This document shows, in pieces, positions 35,742-46,790 of a stretch of 64,000 nucleotides of DNA. This DNA is from Chromera velia (Eukaryota > Sar > Chromeraceae): assembly GCA_018398765.1 (NCBI GenBank), contig JAHBMJ010005823.1, positions 81,771 to 145,770 of the forward strand, written 5' to 3'. Numbering within the stretch: position 1 is the first letter of the stretch; each line of letters begins with the position of its first letter. Made by a program: the position numbers and the translations under genes. Below the pieces are notes generated by a model, which did no database searches, was not told where the DNA came from, and saw nothing but the letters and a program-made list of their open reading frames with translations.

Positions 35742-38560
35742 CCCGATGCACTGCGAGGGAGTGGGGGCAGGAATCAGGGAAACGGGAGAGGAGGACAGGC
35801 TTAGAGGCAGGCCTGTCCTCCGTGAGTGATCAGAAGTTGCCTCCTCCCTGTGTGCCTACAATTGTTCGGGAGGAGGACCATGATTTTAGCAGGCTTTCGC
35901 AGAAGTCGCGAGATGTCCCTACTTCTCGTGGCGTTGCTGCTGATAACCCAAATTCGTTTGCTGCTGCTGGGAGGTCGTCTGTCCTCCCTTCTCCAGAGAC
36001 GCCAGGTATTGCAGCCACAGTTGAGGTAGCAGCCCGCCCCTGGGTGAATTTGTTTCTTTTTGGCCGAAAAGCATCTGCACTGTTGGATTCAGGTGCACAG
36101 ACCAGTGTGATCAACATCTCTTTCCTTGTATCTGCAGAGCATGAAATGCAGATAGCGAATGTTGGTCTGAGTACGTTGGGGAACAATGGAATTCCGGTAG
36201 TGGGAGAGACGTGTGCAGAGTTTTCGCATGAGTCTGCACCCAAAAAAATTTTTAAGCACCCAGTACTAGTGGCGGAGAATTCAGAGTACGATGTGGTTCT
36301 TGGGATAGATTTTCTTCGATCCTGATCTGATGTTTCTTTTGAACTTTTTGGGGGGGAAAAGCTGTATATGGGAGACTTTCCTCCCTTTGAGGTCTGGTAT
36401 GATGATGGTCTGAAATCGACGAAGGTGTGTGCCGCGAAGAGAACGTGTATGCCCCGATGGCACCACTCCCTCCTTCAAGTGTCCGTCGATGCCCCGGATG
36501 GTTCAGAAGTCCTTATCTAAAAGAACTTCCCCCGTAGCTATCCTAGTCTGGCTGTTCCTGCTCAGCTGACTACCGTGCAGGGAGGCATCACAGTTATTGA
36601 GGTCATAAACATTTCCCGTTCCAAAATCACAGTCGGTTCGAAAACAGCACTGTCCTTTGCAGAGCCGCCCTCTCACATTGCGGTGATGACTGCTGTGATA
36701 GCAGAAAAACGGCACGCAGGACCATGGCATATAAAGATGACACAGACGGCCGAGAGACTGGAGAGATGTGATCGCATATCCTCAGGAAAACCGTTAGAAG
36801 ACTTAGTGCGGTCCGGGGAGCAGGCCCCGACATACTCTCGGTCAGTCACTCCACCTACTTTTTTGAATGCACAGAGTGCAGATACGCATCCCTCGCTTCG
36901 CTCGCCTTTCCCTTCTCGCTTGCAGACTCTTCCAAAGGCAGACGTGCCTACGAAGTCTTCAAAGGACCTTCCTCCGATCGATTTAGAGAAGGTCATCTCA
37001 GATGTCCCACAGGAGATGAAGGGGGAGTATGTGGGTTTGTTGGGGGAATTTGGAGACCTGTGGTCACGGAGACGTTTTGATTTGGGAGAATTGAAGGTGG
37101 GGGGGAAGCTTTATGAAGCAACTATCCCCACAGAGACGAGCGTTCCCATCAGATGGCAGCAGGACCAAATCCCCTATCATCAGTGAGAGGAGGTGAAGAA
37201 AGAATTGGATACAATGCAGAGTGCAGGGATCATTCAACCCTCGCATTCCCCATGGGCAGCTCCGGTCGTTCTTGTCAAGAAACCTGACGGCTCGACCCAA
37301 TTCTGCCTTAACTTTCGACGACTCAACGCAGCTACCAAGCAGGATCTTTTTCCGCTCCCACGCATCTAGGAGACACTTGATAAGCTTGCCGGCTTGTCAG
37401 TGTTCTCTACCTTTGACTACATGGTGACCTCGGGCTTCCATCAGCTTTCCTTGAAGGAAGAGGACAGAGAGAAGACAGCCTTCATCACTCCGTTTGGGCT
37501 GTTTGAATTTCTTCATATGCCCTTTAGTTTAGTTAACACACCCGCCCTTTTCCAGCGAGTAATGACGTTTGTCCTCGCATCGCTCCCATGAGAGATAGCA
37601 CTTGTCTACGTCGATGATGTGATCATCTTCTCTCGCAGTCATGCTGAGCACTTGCAAGACCTCTGTGAGGTCTTCACCCTTATTTGTGCCGCCGGTCTGA
37701 AGCTCTGCCTCGAAAAGGCATAGATTGGAAAAGCACAGATGAAGTATCTAGGTCATACCGTATCCGCCCGTGGAGTCCATCCAAGTCAAAAGAACACGGA
37801 GAAGGTAAAGAACTGGCCGACCCCGACCGACCGTCTGAGCTTTCGCACATTCATTTACTTGTGCAACTACTACCAAACTTTTGTTGAGGGGTTTGTGCGG
37901 ATTGCCTATCCGCTGAATCAACTGTTGCATCCCTTCAATAAGAACAAGCAGCCCCTTCCCTTTGTCTGGATAGCCGCAGCAGATGAAGCCTTCCGGGAGC
38001 TCCATAACCGTCTCACTGAGCCACCCATCCTTTCCTTCCCTAACATGTATACCCCATTCATTGTGAAGCCGGATGCTTGTAACATTTCGATTGGGGGTGT
38101 TTTGGTACAAATTAAGGATGGGAGGGAGAGTGTGATCGCATAGTACGCAAACAGGGGGTTACAGGGGGTGGAGCTGAATTATAGAGCTCCAGAGCGAGAG
38201 GCTCTGGCAAATGTGTTTTGCTGCAGGCAGTGGTAACACTACCTGCTTGGCAGTTCCGTTTTCTTGCGGGTGATCCAGACCGATCACAAACTGAATCTAG
38301 CAATGCAGGAAAATAAGTTGGCGAATAAGAGAATCGAAAAATGGGCTCTCGAATTGCAAGAGTATGGATTGCAGTTTTTGCATAAGGAGGAGAATTCCCA
38401 CACCGATGCAGATGCTGTTTCCTGTCTGCCTGTCCCGAGACAGGTGGAGCATTCGACAGACACAGGCGCTCCCCTCTGTCAGCACTGTTTCCTTCCTTCT
38501 GATGGGAGCACTCCCCTCAGATCAAGATTTGATGCAGCAGTGGCAGGAGTGAAGGTATAA
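35708..38560 (+). pseudogene. pol: Gypsy pol: protease, reverse transcriptase, RNase H
   Basis: One frame, different from gag's, with stops at 36323, 36518, 37184, 37367, 37589, 37721, 38141 and 38234. Protease: ALLDSGAQTSVIN and VVLGIDF (36080-36320). Reverse transcriptase: [15 protein letters not shown], then FPLPRI, the MPFSLVN block and the catalytic YVDD at about 37606-37617. RNase H: KPDAC near 38070 and TDHKLNL near 38280. These domains copy the genomic RNA into cDNA and degrade the template. Several conserved positions are changed, and the frame ends at a TAA (38558-38560) before the integrase. Confidence 0.9.
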
Positions 38561-38569
38561 TCGAAGCCA

Positions 38570-40316
38570 AGTCCACACCCACACAAGCAATCGTTCCTTT
38601 CCTGGAGAAGGTGCGACGTTCAGAGCTAACAGAGGTGGAGGTGAAAGATATGTTTGAGTATCTGCAGAAGAAGTCTCTTCCGGAGGATCTTCAGCGCCGA
38701 CGGACAGTGCTAGCACAAGAGTTTTTATTCGAGTTAAGGGATGGCTTGCTCTACAGGTTTTCAGGTGAGTCTGAGCAGTTATATATCTCTGTCCATTTGA
38801 GAGAGACGGTGCTGGTGATGCACCATAATCACCCCATGGCAGGACACGCAGCAACAAAGAAGCTGACAGCTCGGCTTCTCACCGAATTCTGGTGGCCAGG
38901 TCTGTGTAAGGATGTGCGCAGCTGGGTCTACAAGTGCCGTCCCTGTCAAAAGAGAAGAGTACAAGCACCGCAACGCAACCCACAGACCGTTCCCGTCCCC
39001 ACTCGACCCTTCCAGAAGGTCGGCATTGACGTGAAAGGTCCTTTGCCTACCTCTCGTAGAGGCAACCAATTTATCTTTATCCTCACGTGTGCCTTCACAC
39101 GATGGCCAGAGACCTTTGCCTTGCCAGAGGTCCCCGCATGGGTTGTTGCAAAGATTCTTTTTGAGGAGATCATCTGCAAGTATGGCTTTATCGAGGAGTT
39201 GGTATCAGACAGGGGGACGAACTTCTTTAGCGAGATTGTGAGGGAGCTCCTTGCCCTCATGAAGGTCTATCACCACACCACAACAGGGTATCATCCACAG
39301 GCGAACGGCATCCCTGAGCGATTCAATCATTCGTGGGCTGAGGGAGTGGGAAAGCAGCTAAATCAAGAGAAAGGGGATTGGGATCTCTATCTCCAGCCGT
39401 ACAACGTAACATACTGCACTGCTTCCCATGCCGAGACAGGTCTCTCTCCCTTTGAATTGTTGTTTGCTCACACGCCGCAGTCGGTACTGCATGTGCAACC
39501 ACCGCCTGAGGCAGCGAGGTCTCTGCCTGTCTGTTACGACGACTACTACGGATTCATTCAACAAGAACGTGTACAAAAGATTGACAGAGCAGTCACGAGA
39601 GCAGAAAAAGAGAAGCAAACAAGGGAAAGGCGTAATCCCCCTCCGATGACGTGAAGATTCTGTCTAGGGGACCGTGTGTTCCTGCGCAGACCTCCCAATC
39701 CAATGGGGAAGCAACCCGCCTTCGAGGCGAGAGCAGAAGGAACCTATGTGGTCGTGGAAACACCGAGGAACAGACCATATGTGACCGTGATCAGGCCCCT
39801 AGGAGGAAAGAAGAGAGACGTGGTGAGTTCAAATAGATTGCAATTGTGGGAGGCAAAGGATAGAGAGAAGGAAGAGAGTGAAAAGAGTGAAGAGAGTGAG
39901 GCAAAGGAAGACTCTGCACTGCCGAGAGAAGAGAGACAACAGGAGGAGAAGAGAGCAGCTGCGGAGACAAGAAGATCGTCTGAAGGAGAAGGAGTAATCA
40001 TTCTACCAGGCACTCCTCGATCGGACTTTCGATTGGCAGAAGATCCTGAGTTAGAGGATTTGTTGGATGAGTTGGAACTTGGAGACGAGTTGGAGGTACC
40101 TGCTCAGACAGTGGAGGGGCGGAAGTGGGGAGCCCGACGGAAGGGCTCTTTGCCAGTCCGTATCTCTGCGAGTAGAATTTGAGACGGTAAGGAAACGTAC
40201 CGAGTCTCTTTTGACAATGAAACGTTTGCCTGGTTGTCAGAGAAAGAGATTCACTTACCTGAGATGGTTCAAAAATTCGAAAGAGAGAAAGAAAAGGTTT
40301 TGATGGAACTGAGTTG
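38570..40316 (+). pseudogene. Gypsy integrase with chromo-like tail
   Basis: Shifted by one frame from the RT region. The N-terminal HHCC zinc domain is visible (MHHNHPMAGH ... CRPCQKRR). The catalytic triad is intact: Asp codons at 39028 and 39208 and Glu at 39316, with 35 residues between the last two (D,D35E). A TGA at 39652 interrupts the frame. Beyond it lie an acidic, charged linker and a segment near 40140-40270 (RISASRI, TGA, then YRVSFDNETFAWLSEKEI) that resembles the chromo-type tail of some Ty3/gypsy integrases, used for chromatin targeting. Integration would not be possible from this copy. Confidence 0.88.
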
Positions 40317-40426
40317 AATAATTTTTATGCTTCCGGAACCTTGTAATGATTGCGCCGATTTGCATACGCTGATGCTGAGGTCCTTTCCATTCTTTCCTTT
40401 TTATGTTCTGCTCAGGGACGAACAGA

Positions 40427-40440
40427 GTTAAGAGGGGGAG
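40427..40440 (+). promoter_or_regulatory. Polypurine tract
   Basis: GTTAAGAGGGGGAG directly precedes the 3' LTR and is the expected plus-strand primer site for reverse transcription. Confidence 0.7.
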
Positions 40441-40899
40441 TGGTTATTAGGGACCAGAAAGAATTTATACGCACATGCCGAGCGATAAAGAAAGCATGAG
40501 GCGATGTCAGGCAGTAAGCACCGCGCATGTATGCAGAGCGCTCATGCAGTTTGCAATGCATGCTAGAATGCATGTATGAATACATGGAAAAAGAAATACC
40601 ACAGAAGTGAGTTCACATAAAACAGAATGACACAGAGACAGAACAGACGTCAGAAAGACGGATACAGCAAATACAGAGGTGACATGCATTTGAGTGGACC
40701 GATACAGATGAATACCATACTACATGGACAACGCGTGTACGTATGCAGTCTGACTGACTGATCGTATCTGTTCTGAGTAGCCAACCTGAAATCTCTCTAG
40801 AAGGAGTCGAAAGATAAACAACCAGACGAACAGACCTTTGCGTAGATACACGTAAGTAAAAGTCATAGTCCTATACGCTAGCCCTACGTATGCTTAACA
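40441..40899 (+). repeat. 3' LTR of Ty3/gypsy element
   Basis: A 459-bp LTR free of insertions, ending TTAACA and followed by the target duplication CTGGG. Confidence 0.88.
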
Positions 40900-40904
40900 C
40901 TGGG

Positions 40905-43399
40905 TAGGGATTGCTTTTTTGATTTCTTCTGTCTTCTTTTTGTAGTTTCGAAAGTGAGTCCAAAGATTAGACGTCTTTCTGCTGCTTTTCACTGTCGTCC
41001 ATTGAACATGGATAAGCCTCTAGGCTACTCCCAAAACATTTGTTTTTATAACGTTAAAAAAAAAAACACCTAGAAAACTATGTACCATTAGAATGATCAA
41101 AAGTATTAAAGACTAGTAAGAATCCGATTTTAGCTAATTAATCACTTTATTTAATCACATTCAATCACTTCATGGGATAATTAAATATATTCTAATCATA
41201 GGTGACTAAACACCTTTGCCTAGGAGTGGGACAAATCGATCATAACACATTCATAACATACATGCATAAACATATGCATGCATGCATGGTATGTGAATGT
41301 CTTTGTTTATAAAATTATCATTACTTGTATCATGAATACGATTTATTATTAAGCTTAAATCTCTAGTTATAAATCTATAGTCGAGAAAATCATTTAATAT
41401 TCTTCCTAGTTTTATAATTATTAATTTATCTATGAATTAATAACTCTGAATAAGAAATTACTAAAGATTCAACTTATTAATTTAGTGACTTAGGGTCTCG
41501 GCTACCAATGCCTACCATCTAACTCTAGGTCTAGCTTTGGGTTTAATATTAACTCTAGTACTATCTCTAGTAATGATCCATTTCCAAAATTTTTAGCGAA
41601 AAGTACTAAACAGTACATAGTGTATCACACACCTGACAGCCGATGACTCGGATAGGCATGTAGATAGACACTGTAAATGAAGGTTCTGATCTAGTTTCTG
41701 ATACGAGTCAGACATACAGGCAGGACGAGTCTCGACAGATCCACGTCAACACCAAAAAACTTGAAGGCTGCAATGAAACGATACACATGCAAGCCACGCA
41801 TCGAGTGCGAGGGGAAATGAGTTTTACAATGAGTGGGGCAGCAGAGCAAAAAAGAAATGTGGCGCCGCCATCAAGTGCCTGGTGAGCCGATTACGTCAGA
41901 CAAAGACAGGCGACTCCACTGTTTCCTTCTTCCGTTCATGCAACCCTCATCCAGTGACATGCTCCCATCATGCATTCCTCAACAGATTGGCCCGTCCATT
42001 TGTTCATCCAAGCCAACATGCATGCATTCACACATGCCTTCATTCATTAACTTATTTACTGATATGACCGAGACACTCGTTCAAGGACCGCAATCCTGTC
42101 TTGAGCAGAATGTACAGCGCCTTCCTTCCGTACTTCTTCTGAGACACTCTCTCTGATTTTGGAAGGAAACCGAATGCCGACACTGTCATCGGATTTGCAT
42201 GGGCAAACAACAAAGAAAGACATGCATACGACCGACCGGCAACTGAAAGCTAGTCATTTTCAGCATTGAAGCAAGAGGTATGCATGCAGACATGTAGAGT
42301 GAGGAAAAAGGATGCATGGGGGAAGAAAGAAAAAGAGAAATGTGGCGCCGCCATCATTGCCTGGTGAGCCGATTACGTCAGACAAAGACAGGCGACCCCA
42401 CCACTCCCTTCACCCCTCTGCTGACGCTGCATCCATTCTTCCGTCATTCATTCATCAACTCATTGATTCATTGTTTGATCCATTTCTTTCTCGACCCATT
42501 CATGCATGCGGAACAAAGAAGAGGAGAACTCAACTGGCCACGCAACCTTCAAGTTGCGCATCTGTCTGTCTCAACACAAGAAGCAAGAGAGAGTGAGAGA
42601 GAGGGGGTGGGGGTGGGGGGGGGGGGGGGAAGGGAAAGGGAGAGGAAGAGAGAGTAATTCAAGGGAAAAAGAAAGAAAAAAAAACTTCGATCGATCCATT
42701 CGGATTTCACGACCACTCGGTCACAGTCACAATCCGTCTCTTTTTTTTTGTGCAACCATTTTTTCTCTTCTCTCATTGATGTGAATCGACTGAGATGAGG
42801 AGAGGAGACCCGATCTCCTGCTTGAGAAAGGAGTCTCCATGCCTGAACTTCTTTTTTTCTTTCCTCTTGCGCGCTCCAGTCTCCTTCCACTCACTCTTCC
42901 TTTTTCGCAGTCTCCATCAATAAAAAAAGTAAACTGTTCCCTCGCAACCCGACAACAGACAACGATCACGAACACCCTCGCAGATGTGCTCTCTTTTCCC
43001 GCGTTCCATCTACCCCCGCCATGCAATCCCATGTCTTTCACTCTCTGTGGCTTCTGCTTGCTCGTAACCGTCGTTTTTCACAGCCTGTCTGTCCATCCAG
43101 CTGCACTTGCGTCTGTCTTGTTCTTTGCAACCAACGCACACACGCACTCATACACATATATTGGCACACGTGCTCACACGCGTAGTCACTGAATGGATCA
43201 CTTATTCGATCACATGGAGGGGGATAGAAGCTAGGGAGAGAAGGGGGACAGAGAAGATCAAGCTATCGAGAAATTTGTCCGGCTTCCTTTGCCTGCTTTT
43301 GCCTTCCTTTCTCTTCTGTGGCGTATTCAACCGTTACCACTTTTTACAGGCACAAAAACAAAAAGGAAAAGCCATTCAAGGCAAGAAAAGAAAAAGGAT
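40905..43399. other. Intergenic DNA with a local direct repeat
   Basis: AT-rich to about 41640. A block of about 60 bp (AAATGTGGCGCCGCCATCA ... GATTACGTCAGACAAAGACAGGCGAC) occurs at about 41855-41920 and again at 42338-42402. No gene was recognised. Confidence 0.6.
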
Positions 43400-46012
43400 C
43401 TACGCACAAGTAGAGACCGATCCCTCCCCACTGATTTCCCTCTCGGCCCCACCAAACAGCTGGGACCCCCAACCGAAGGTGCCCTCCAACTCCATCTGCA
43501 GGGTGTCCTCGAAACCTCCCCCCCCCATGAGTGTGGGATGAGTGGGGGGAAAGCAGAAGCGTTGGGAGGGCACTGTGCGGATGCGCACCTGACGATACAG
43601 AGAATTTTCCCTCCCAAACCTCCTCTTGAACTCTGTCTGCGCTGTGGCCTCATCAGGGTGATGGAATCGGATTCTCTTCAGCCACCTGTCCTGGTCGAGC
43701 ACCTTGCTTCTTGCATGGAACCACCCCGCATTGTCCAAAACCACCAGCGCCCCCTCTGGCATCATGAAGCTCAAAGTGAGCGAGGGGTTCTCGAGAGCTG
43801 CGTCCAATTCATCCAAAGCTGCCAACTCGGCCTCTGTGCAGTCAGACCGGATCACGACCTCGGAACGATACCTCCACAATCCATGGGAGGACAACACCCG
43901 CCCCTCAACCCAGTCTCTGTCGGTATCCTTTCCGAATTCGGGTGCGACACGGAAACGAAATTTGGATGAATGGAGGGTCTCGAGGGTCTTCCTGCTCAGG
44001 TGCATTCTCAGAGCGTCTCCGTGGATGAGACTGCTCAACCCCCCCCCCTTCTCGTCAGGATGGACGACAAACAAACCGATATACCGAGGAGGGGCCTCCT
44101 CAAAGCAGCAGTCTGTGTGCATAGGAAAAGGCTTGTCGGTCTTCGAACGGGCTGGGGCCCCTGTCTCTTCTCTCTTCCCTTCCTTCCCTGTCTGCTTCGG
44201 TCGGACATCCCAGACTGCAGAGGAGGCGTCGCTGTTGTGGAGGTTCAGCGGGCCCAGACGTCGCACAAAGCGCGTCATGCGCGCGTTCACGGCATCGTCA
44301 AACTCCTGACCCCCTTCCCCCCCTTCGCGACCAGCAGAAGCGGCAGACAGCCACTCGCTGCAGTCAACGACACAGACCCCATTCCGTTCGACGCACGCAC
44401 GAACCGCACATGCGACCGTTTCCTCTTCTTCGTCACTTGCCAACTCCCTGACCCTCTCACACACGCTGTCCGGAATCCCATACACCCTCCTGCCCAACGT
44501 CTCACCGGCCCTCTTGCCGGCACATGAGGGAGGAGACAACGCCCACGGAGCGGGGAGCAGCACAGGCAGCATGATCGTACCCCGCCCCCCCGCGAGGTTC
44601 ACGACGTCACACCCCACAGGGGATGCACGCCACATGCCAAACCCGAGGTATCTCCTCCCAAAGCACTGCACGAGACCCACTACGTGCATGTCCACCACCC
44701 CCCACTCCCCTCCCACAAAGGCCACGATAGGAAACGCGGCCTGAGGGATGAAGGGCTGCAACACGTCCCCTGTGCTCTCCCTTCCCTCATGAAGCCGTTC
44801 AACCCACTCTTCCACAGCGCAGCTACGGCCAAAGAGCATGTCTGCCCCCTTACCGAGCAGAGGGGCCTTGATGACCCACCCAACCCTTTCGGACTGGGCC
44901 TGGTCGAAGACATCGGAGGGACACACAGAGAGGGCATACGAGGGGACTAAGGCATCTCGCAGCCTCTTCGCCTTGGAGAGCCCCACGAGGCCGACGGCAA
45001 TCTCCTCGTCGTACAGGGCAGCGAGCATTCGTTTGTCGTGGACAAGGAAGATGGAGCGGAGGTCGTTGAGGCACCTGGGGAGGGAGGCGAGGGCAGAGAG
45101 GATCTCGTCGGAAAGGCCCAAAAGTTCAAATTGGTGAAGCTCCAGGGCGGCCTGGGTGATGGGACCCACGTTGTCCTGAAGTCTCCCCTGTGCGTCAATG
45201 GAGAGATCACTGGGGACAGCGAAGCGCACATCGCGTCCCTGGGCCTCCATGGTCTTTTTGAACAGGTGGACGTCCCAGCCCTTTTCCTTTCCGATGAGAA
45301 CAACGACAGGCTCCTGAGGGTCAAAGAATGACGCAAAGGAGGCCTCGATGCTCTGGTGTTGGCGAAGGGGAAGGCCTGGAAGGTGATGGAGGTGGTCCAT
45401 GTGTTGGTAGGCACCTGACATCTTGGCCGTCTGGTAGTACCCGTTGAAGGAGAAGCGGGCGTTGATCTCGCAAATGAGAGGACAACCCTCTGGTGTCTGC
45501 AGAAGAGCAGAAGGGAGCAGGGAGCTGTGAACAGATGCAGCAGACTTGAAGGATAGCTGAGGAGTGGAAAGGTGTTTGGTGTTTTGACTGACCAGAAGGA
45601 AGTCAGGTCTCCAAGATCCGAGCTCAAAGGGTTTCTTCAGATTGCCGAGGATGTTCTCGATCTTGGAGCACAGAGGGACGACGCTTCGAAGCCTCTCTTT
45701 CAAAGGGCTGAAGCCTGGCTGCGAGTAGAGGGAAACGGCTTTGCGGAGTGCCTCACTCATCACTTCTACGTTTTGCTGAAGGGTTTTTGCGACCGAGACA
45801 CTGAGGCCGAAGGGATATGGAGACATATACTTTTCGGGAAGCACCTCAAAGAGTCCGGAGGGGCGGAGGGCTTCGCATGTTTTGATGTGGTCAGCAGTGG
45901 CTTTCACAACACAAAGGGTCTCTTGGTTGGAAGGAGTCAGTTGCATTCCACAGCAGCAGCTCGCGGATTGCGGGTGCTGGGGGGAAGGTGTAGAGGAGAC
46001 GGCAAAGCTCAT
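43400..46012 (-). CDS. ATP-grasp-like + TauD/TfdA dioxygenase fusion protein
   Basis: An intronless 870-codon frame from ATG at 46012 to TAG. The open frame extends upstream to about 46240 without an ATG, so a 5' exon is possible. Residues about 150-560 look like an ATP-grasp ligase of the circularly permuted type: ICEINARFSFNGYY near 182, IKAPLLGKGADMLFG with Lys382, VLQPFIPQ, then a late GFGMWRASP/NLAGGRGT segment. Residues about 600-800 carry a TauD/TfdA non-heme Fe(II)/2-oxoglutarate dioxygenase with PMHTD (His632, Asp634) and the distal GWFHARS (His766) followed by an Arg-rich DRWLKRIRFH. Known family chemistry: ATP-dependent carboxylate-amine ligation and oxidation. A small-molecule biosynthesis role is inference; the substrate is unknown. 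Confidence 0.75.
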   Translation of the reverse strand: MSFAVSSTPSPQHPQSASCCCGMQLTPSNQETLCVVKATADHIKTCEALRPSGLFEVLPEKYMSPYPFGLSVSVAKTLQQNVEVMSEALRKAVSLYSQPGFSPLKERLRSVVPLCSKIENILGNLKKPFELGSWRPDFLLVSQNTKHLSTPQLSFKSAASVHSSLLPSALLQTPEGCPLICEINARFSFNGYYQTAKMSGAYQHMDHLHHLPGLPLRQHQSIEASFASFFDPQEPVVVLIGKEKGWDVHLFKKTMEAQGRDVRFAVPSDLSIDAQGRLQDNVGPITQAALELHQFELLGLSDEILSALASLPRCLNDLRSIFLVHDKRMLAALYDEEIAVGLVGLSKAKRLRDALVPSYALSVCPSDVFDQAQSERVGWVIKAPLLGKGADMLFGRSCAVEEWVERLHEGRESTGDVLQPFIPQAAFPIVAFVGGEWGVVDMHVVGLVQCFGRRYLGFGMWRASPVGCDVVNLAGGRGTIMLPVLLPAPWALSPPSCAGKRAGETLGRRVYGIPDSVCERVRELASDEEEETVACAVRACVERNGVCVVDCSEWLSAASAGREGGEGGQEFDDAVNARMTRFVRRLGPLNLHNSDASSAVWDVRPKQTGKEGKREETGAPARSKTDKPFPMHTDCCFEEAPPRYIGLFVVHPDEKGGGLSSLIHGDALRMHLSRKTLETLHSSKFRFRVAPEFGKDTDRDWVEGRVLSSHGLWRYRSEVVIRSDCTEAELAALDELDAALENPSLTLSFMMPEGALVVLDNAGWFHARSKVLDQDRWLKRIRFHHPDEATAQTEFKRRFGRENSLYRQVRIRTVPSQRFCFPPTHPTLMGGGGFEDTLQMELEGTFGWGSQLFGGAEREISGEGSVSTCA

Positions 46013-46790
46013 TGCGGAATCTGTGACGCTTGAGAGGAGCAAGTTCTGTTGAGCCACGACTAAAGTGGACAGTTGGAACAAAGGTTGAGCAGGGATCGGG
46101 TTACACGATGTCACTTTGTTAATTTTGTCAGGGCATACCGCTGTGTCAACTTCGTTGGAGTCAGACTTCCACAGAAAGATCTTGGCAGAAAGTGAAAGAA
46201 GATGATTTGTGTTGTCTTCCTTTTCTGCGCGGTCTTTCACTGATATTCATTTTCACGGCTAAATCTTATTTTCAATAGTTTTTCGAGCGGAGGATTTCGG
46301 CATGACACTCCTGCGTTTCGCAGTGGGCCGCGGCCCCTCGCCGCCGCGTCATGCAGTGCCTCAAGTCAATGTGCCGGGGTCCCTGGCAGCCATCTGGCAG
46401 ATTCTGGCAGCCATGGGTCCTTGAATGTGGCCGCACCGCGTCTGATCCGCCAAGCCCTCTTTGGAGGAGGCGATCCTAACTGTGTCTTCCTTGATATTCG
46501 TTGTGATGTCTTGCATACCCTGCAGGCAGCCGCATTGCAACAGTTTGAATTCGATTTCCTAATTCGCGATTGGTGTGTCGCTACGCACTTCGTCAGGGAA
46601 AAAGTCCGAGACTGCATGCATGGATCCCGTCTCCCAAGAGACTTCGTCTGAAGCCAGTGATCAGGTAAATGCGCTGGCTTGCAAGTCCCTTAACCCACCT
46701 ACTGCATTTGTTGACCGCATGAATTCACTTCTCGCTTGATGCTGCTTGCAGGTGGCTTGACAGGGAAACAAAGGGGAAAAAAGTTCGAGG
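46013..46790. promoter_or_regulatory. Divergent intergenic/promoter region
   Basis: It separates the minus-strand ATP-grasp/dioxygenase gene from the plus-strand glycosyltransferase gene. Transcription of both should start here. No TATA-like or repeated motif stands out, and a short 5' exon of either gene could be hidden in it. Confidence 0.4.

Larger units (their letters stand above)
32492..40899 (+). mobile_element. Ty3/gypsy LTR retrotransposon, full length, decayed
   Basis: TGTT...AACA LTRs bound the element (5' LTR 32492-34480 including insertions; 3' LTR 40441-40899). The 5-bp target duplication CTGGG sits at 32487-32491 and 40900-40904. Inside, in order, are a primer binding site, gag with zinc knuckle, protease, reverse transcriptase/RNase H, integrase and a chromo-like tail. 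RT before integrase is the Ty3/gypsy order. Many in-frame stops and at least one frameshift make it non-functional. Two other elements are nested in its 5' LTR. Confidence 0.93.

Noticed and set aside
34590-38560. Alternative nuclear genetic code (TAA/TAG read as Gln)
   Set aside because: Host genes here end with TGA, TAA and TAG and contain no internal stops, while retroelement frames also contain TGA stops and other decay.
46013-46240. Extending the ATP-grasp/TauD frame to a GTG at 46240
   Set aside because: A nuclear gene should start at ATG; the first in-frame ATG is at 46012. The upstream open part may be 5' UTR or a spliced exon.
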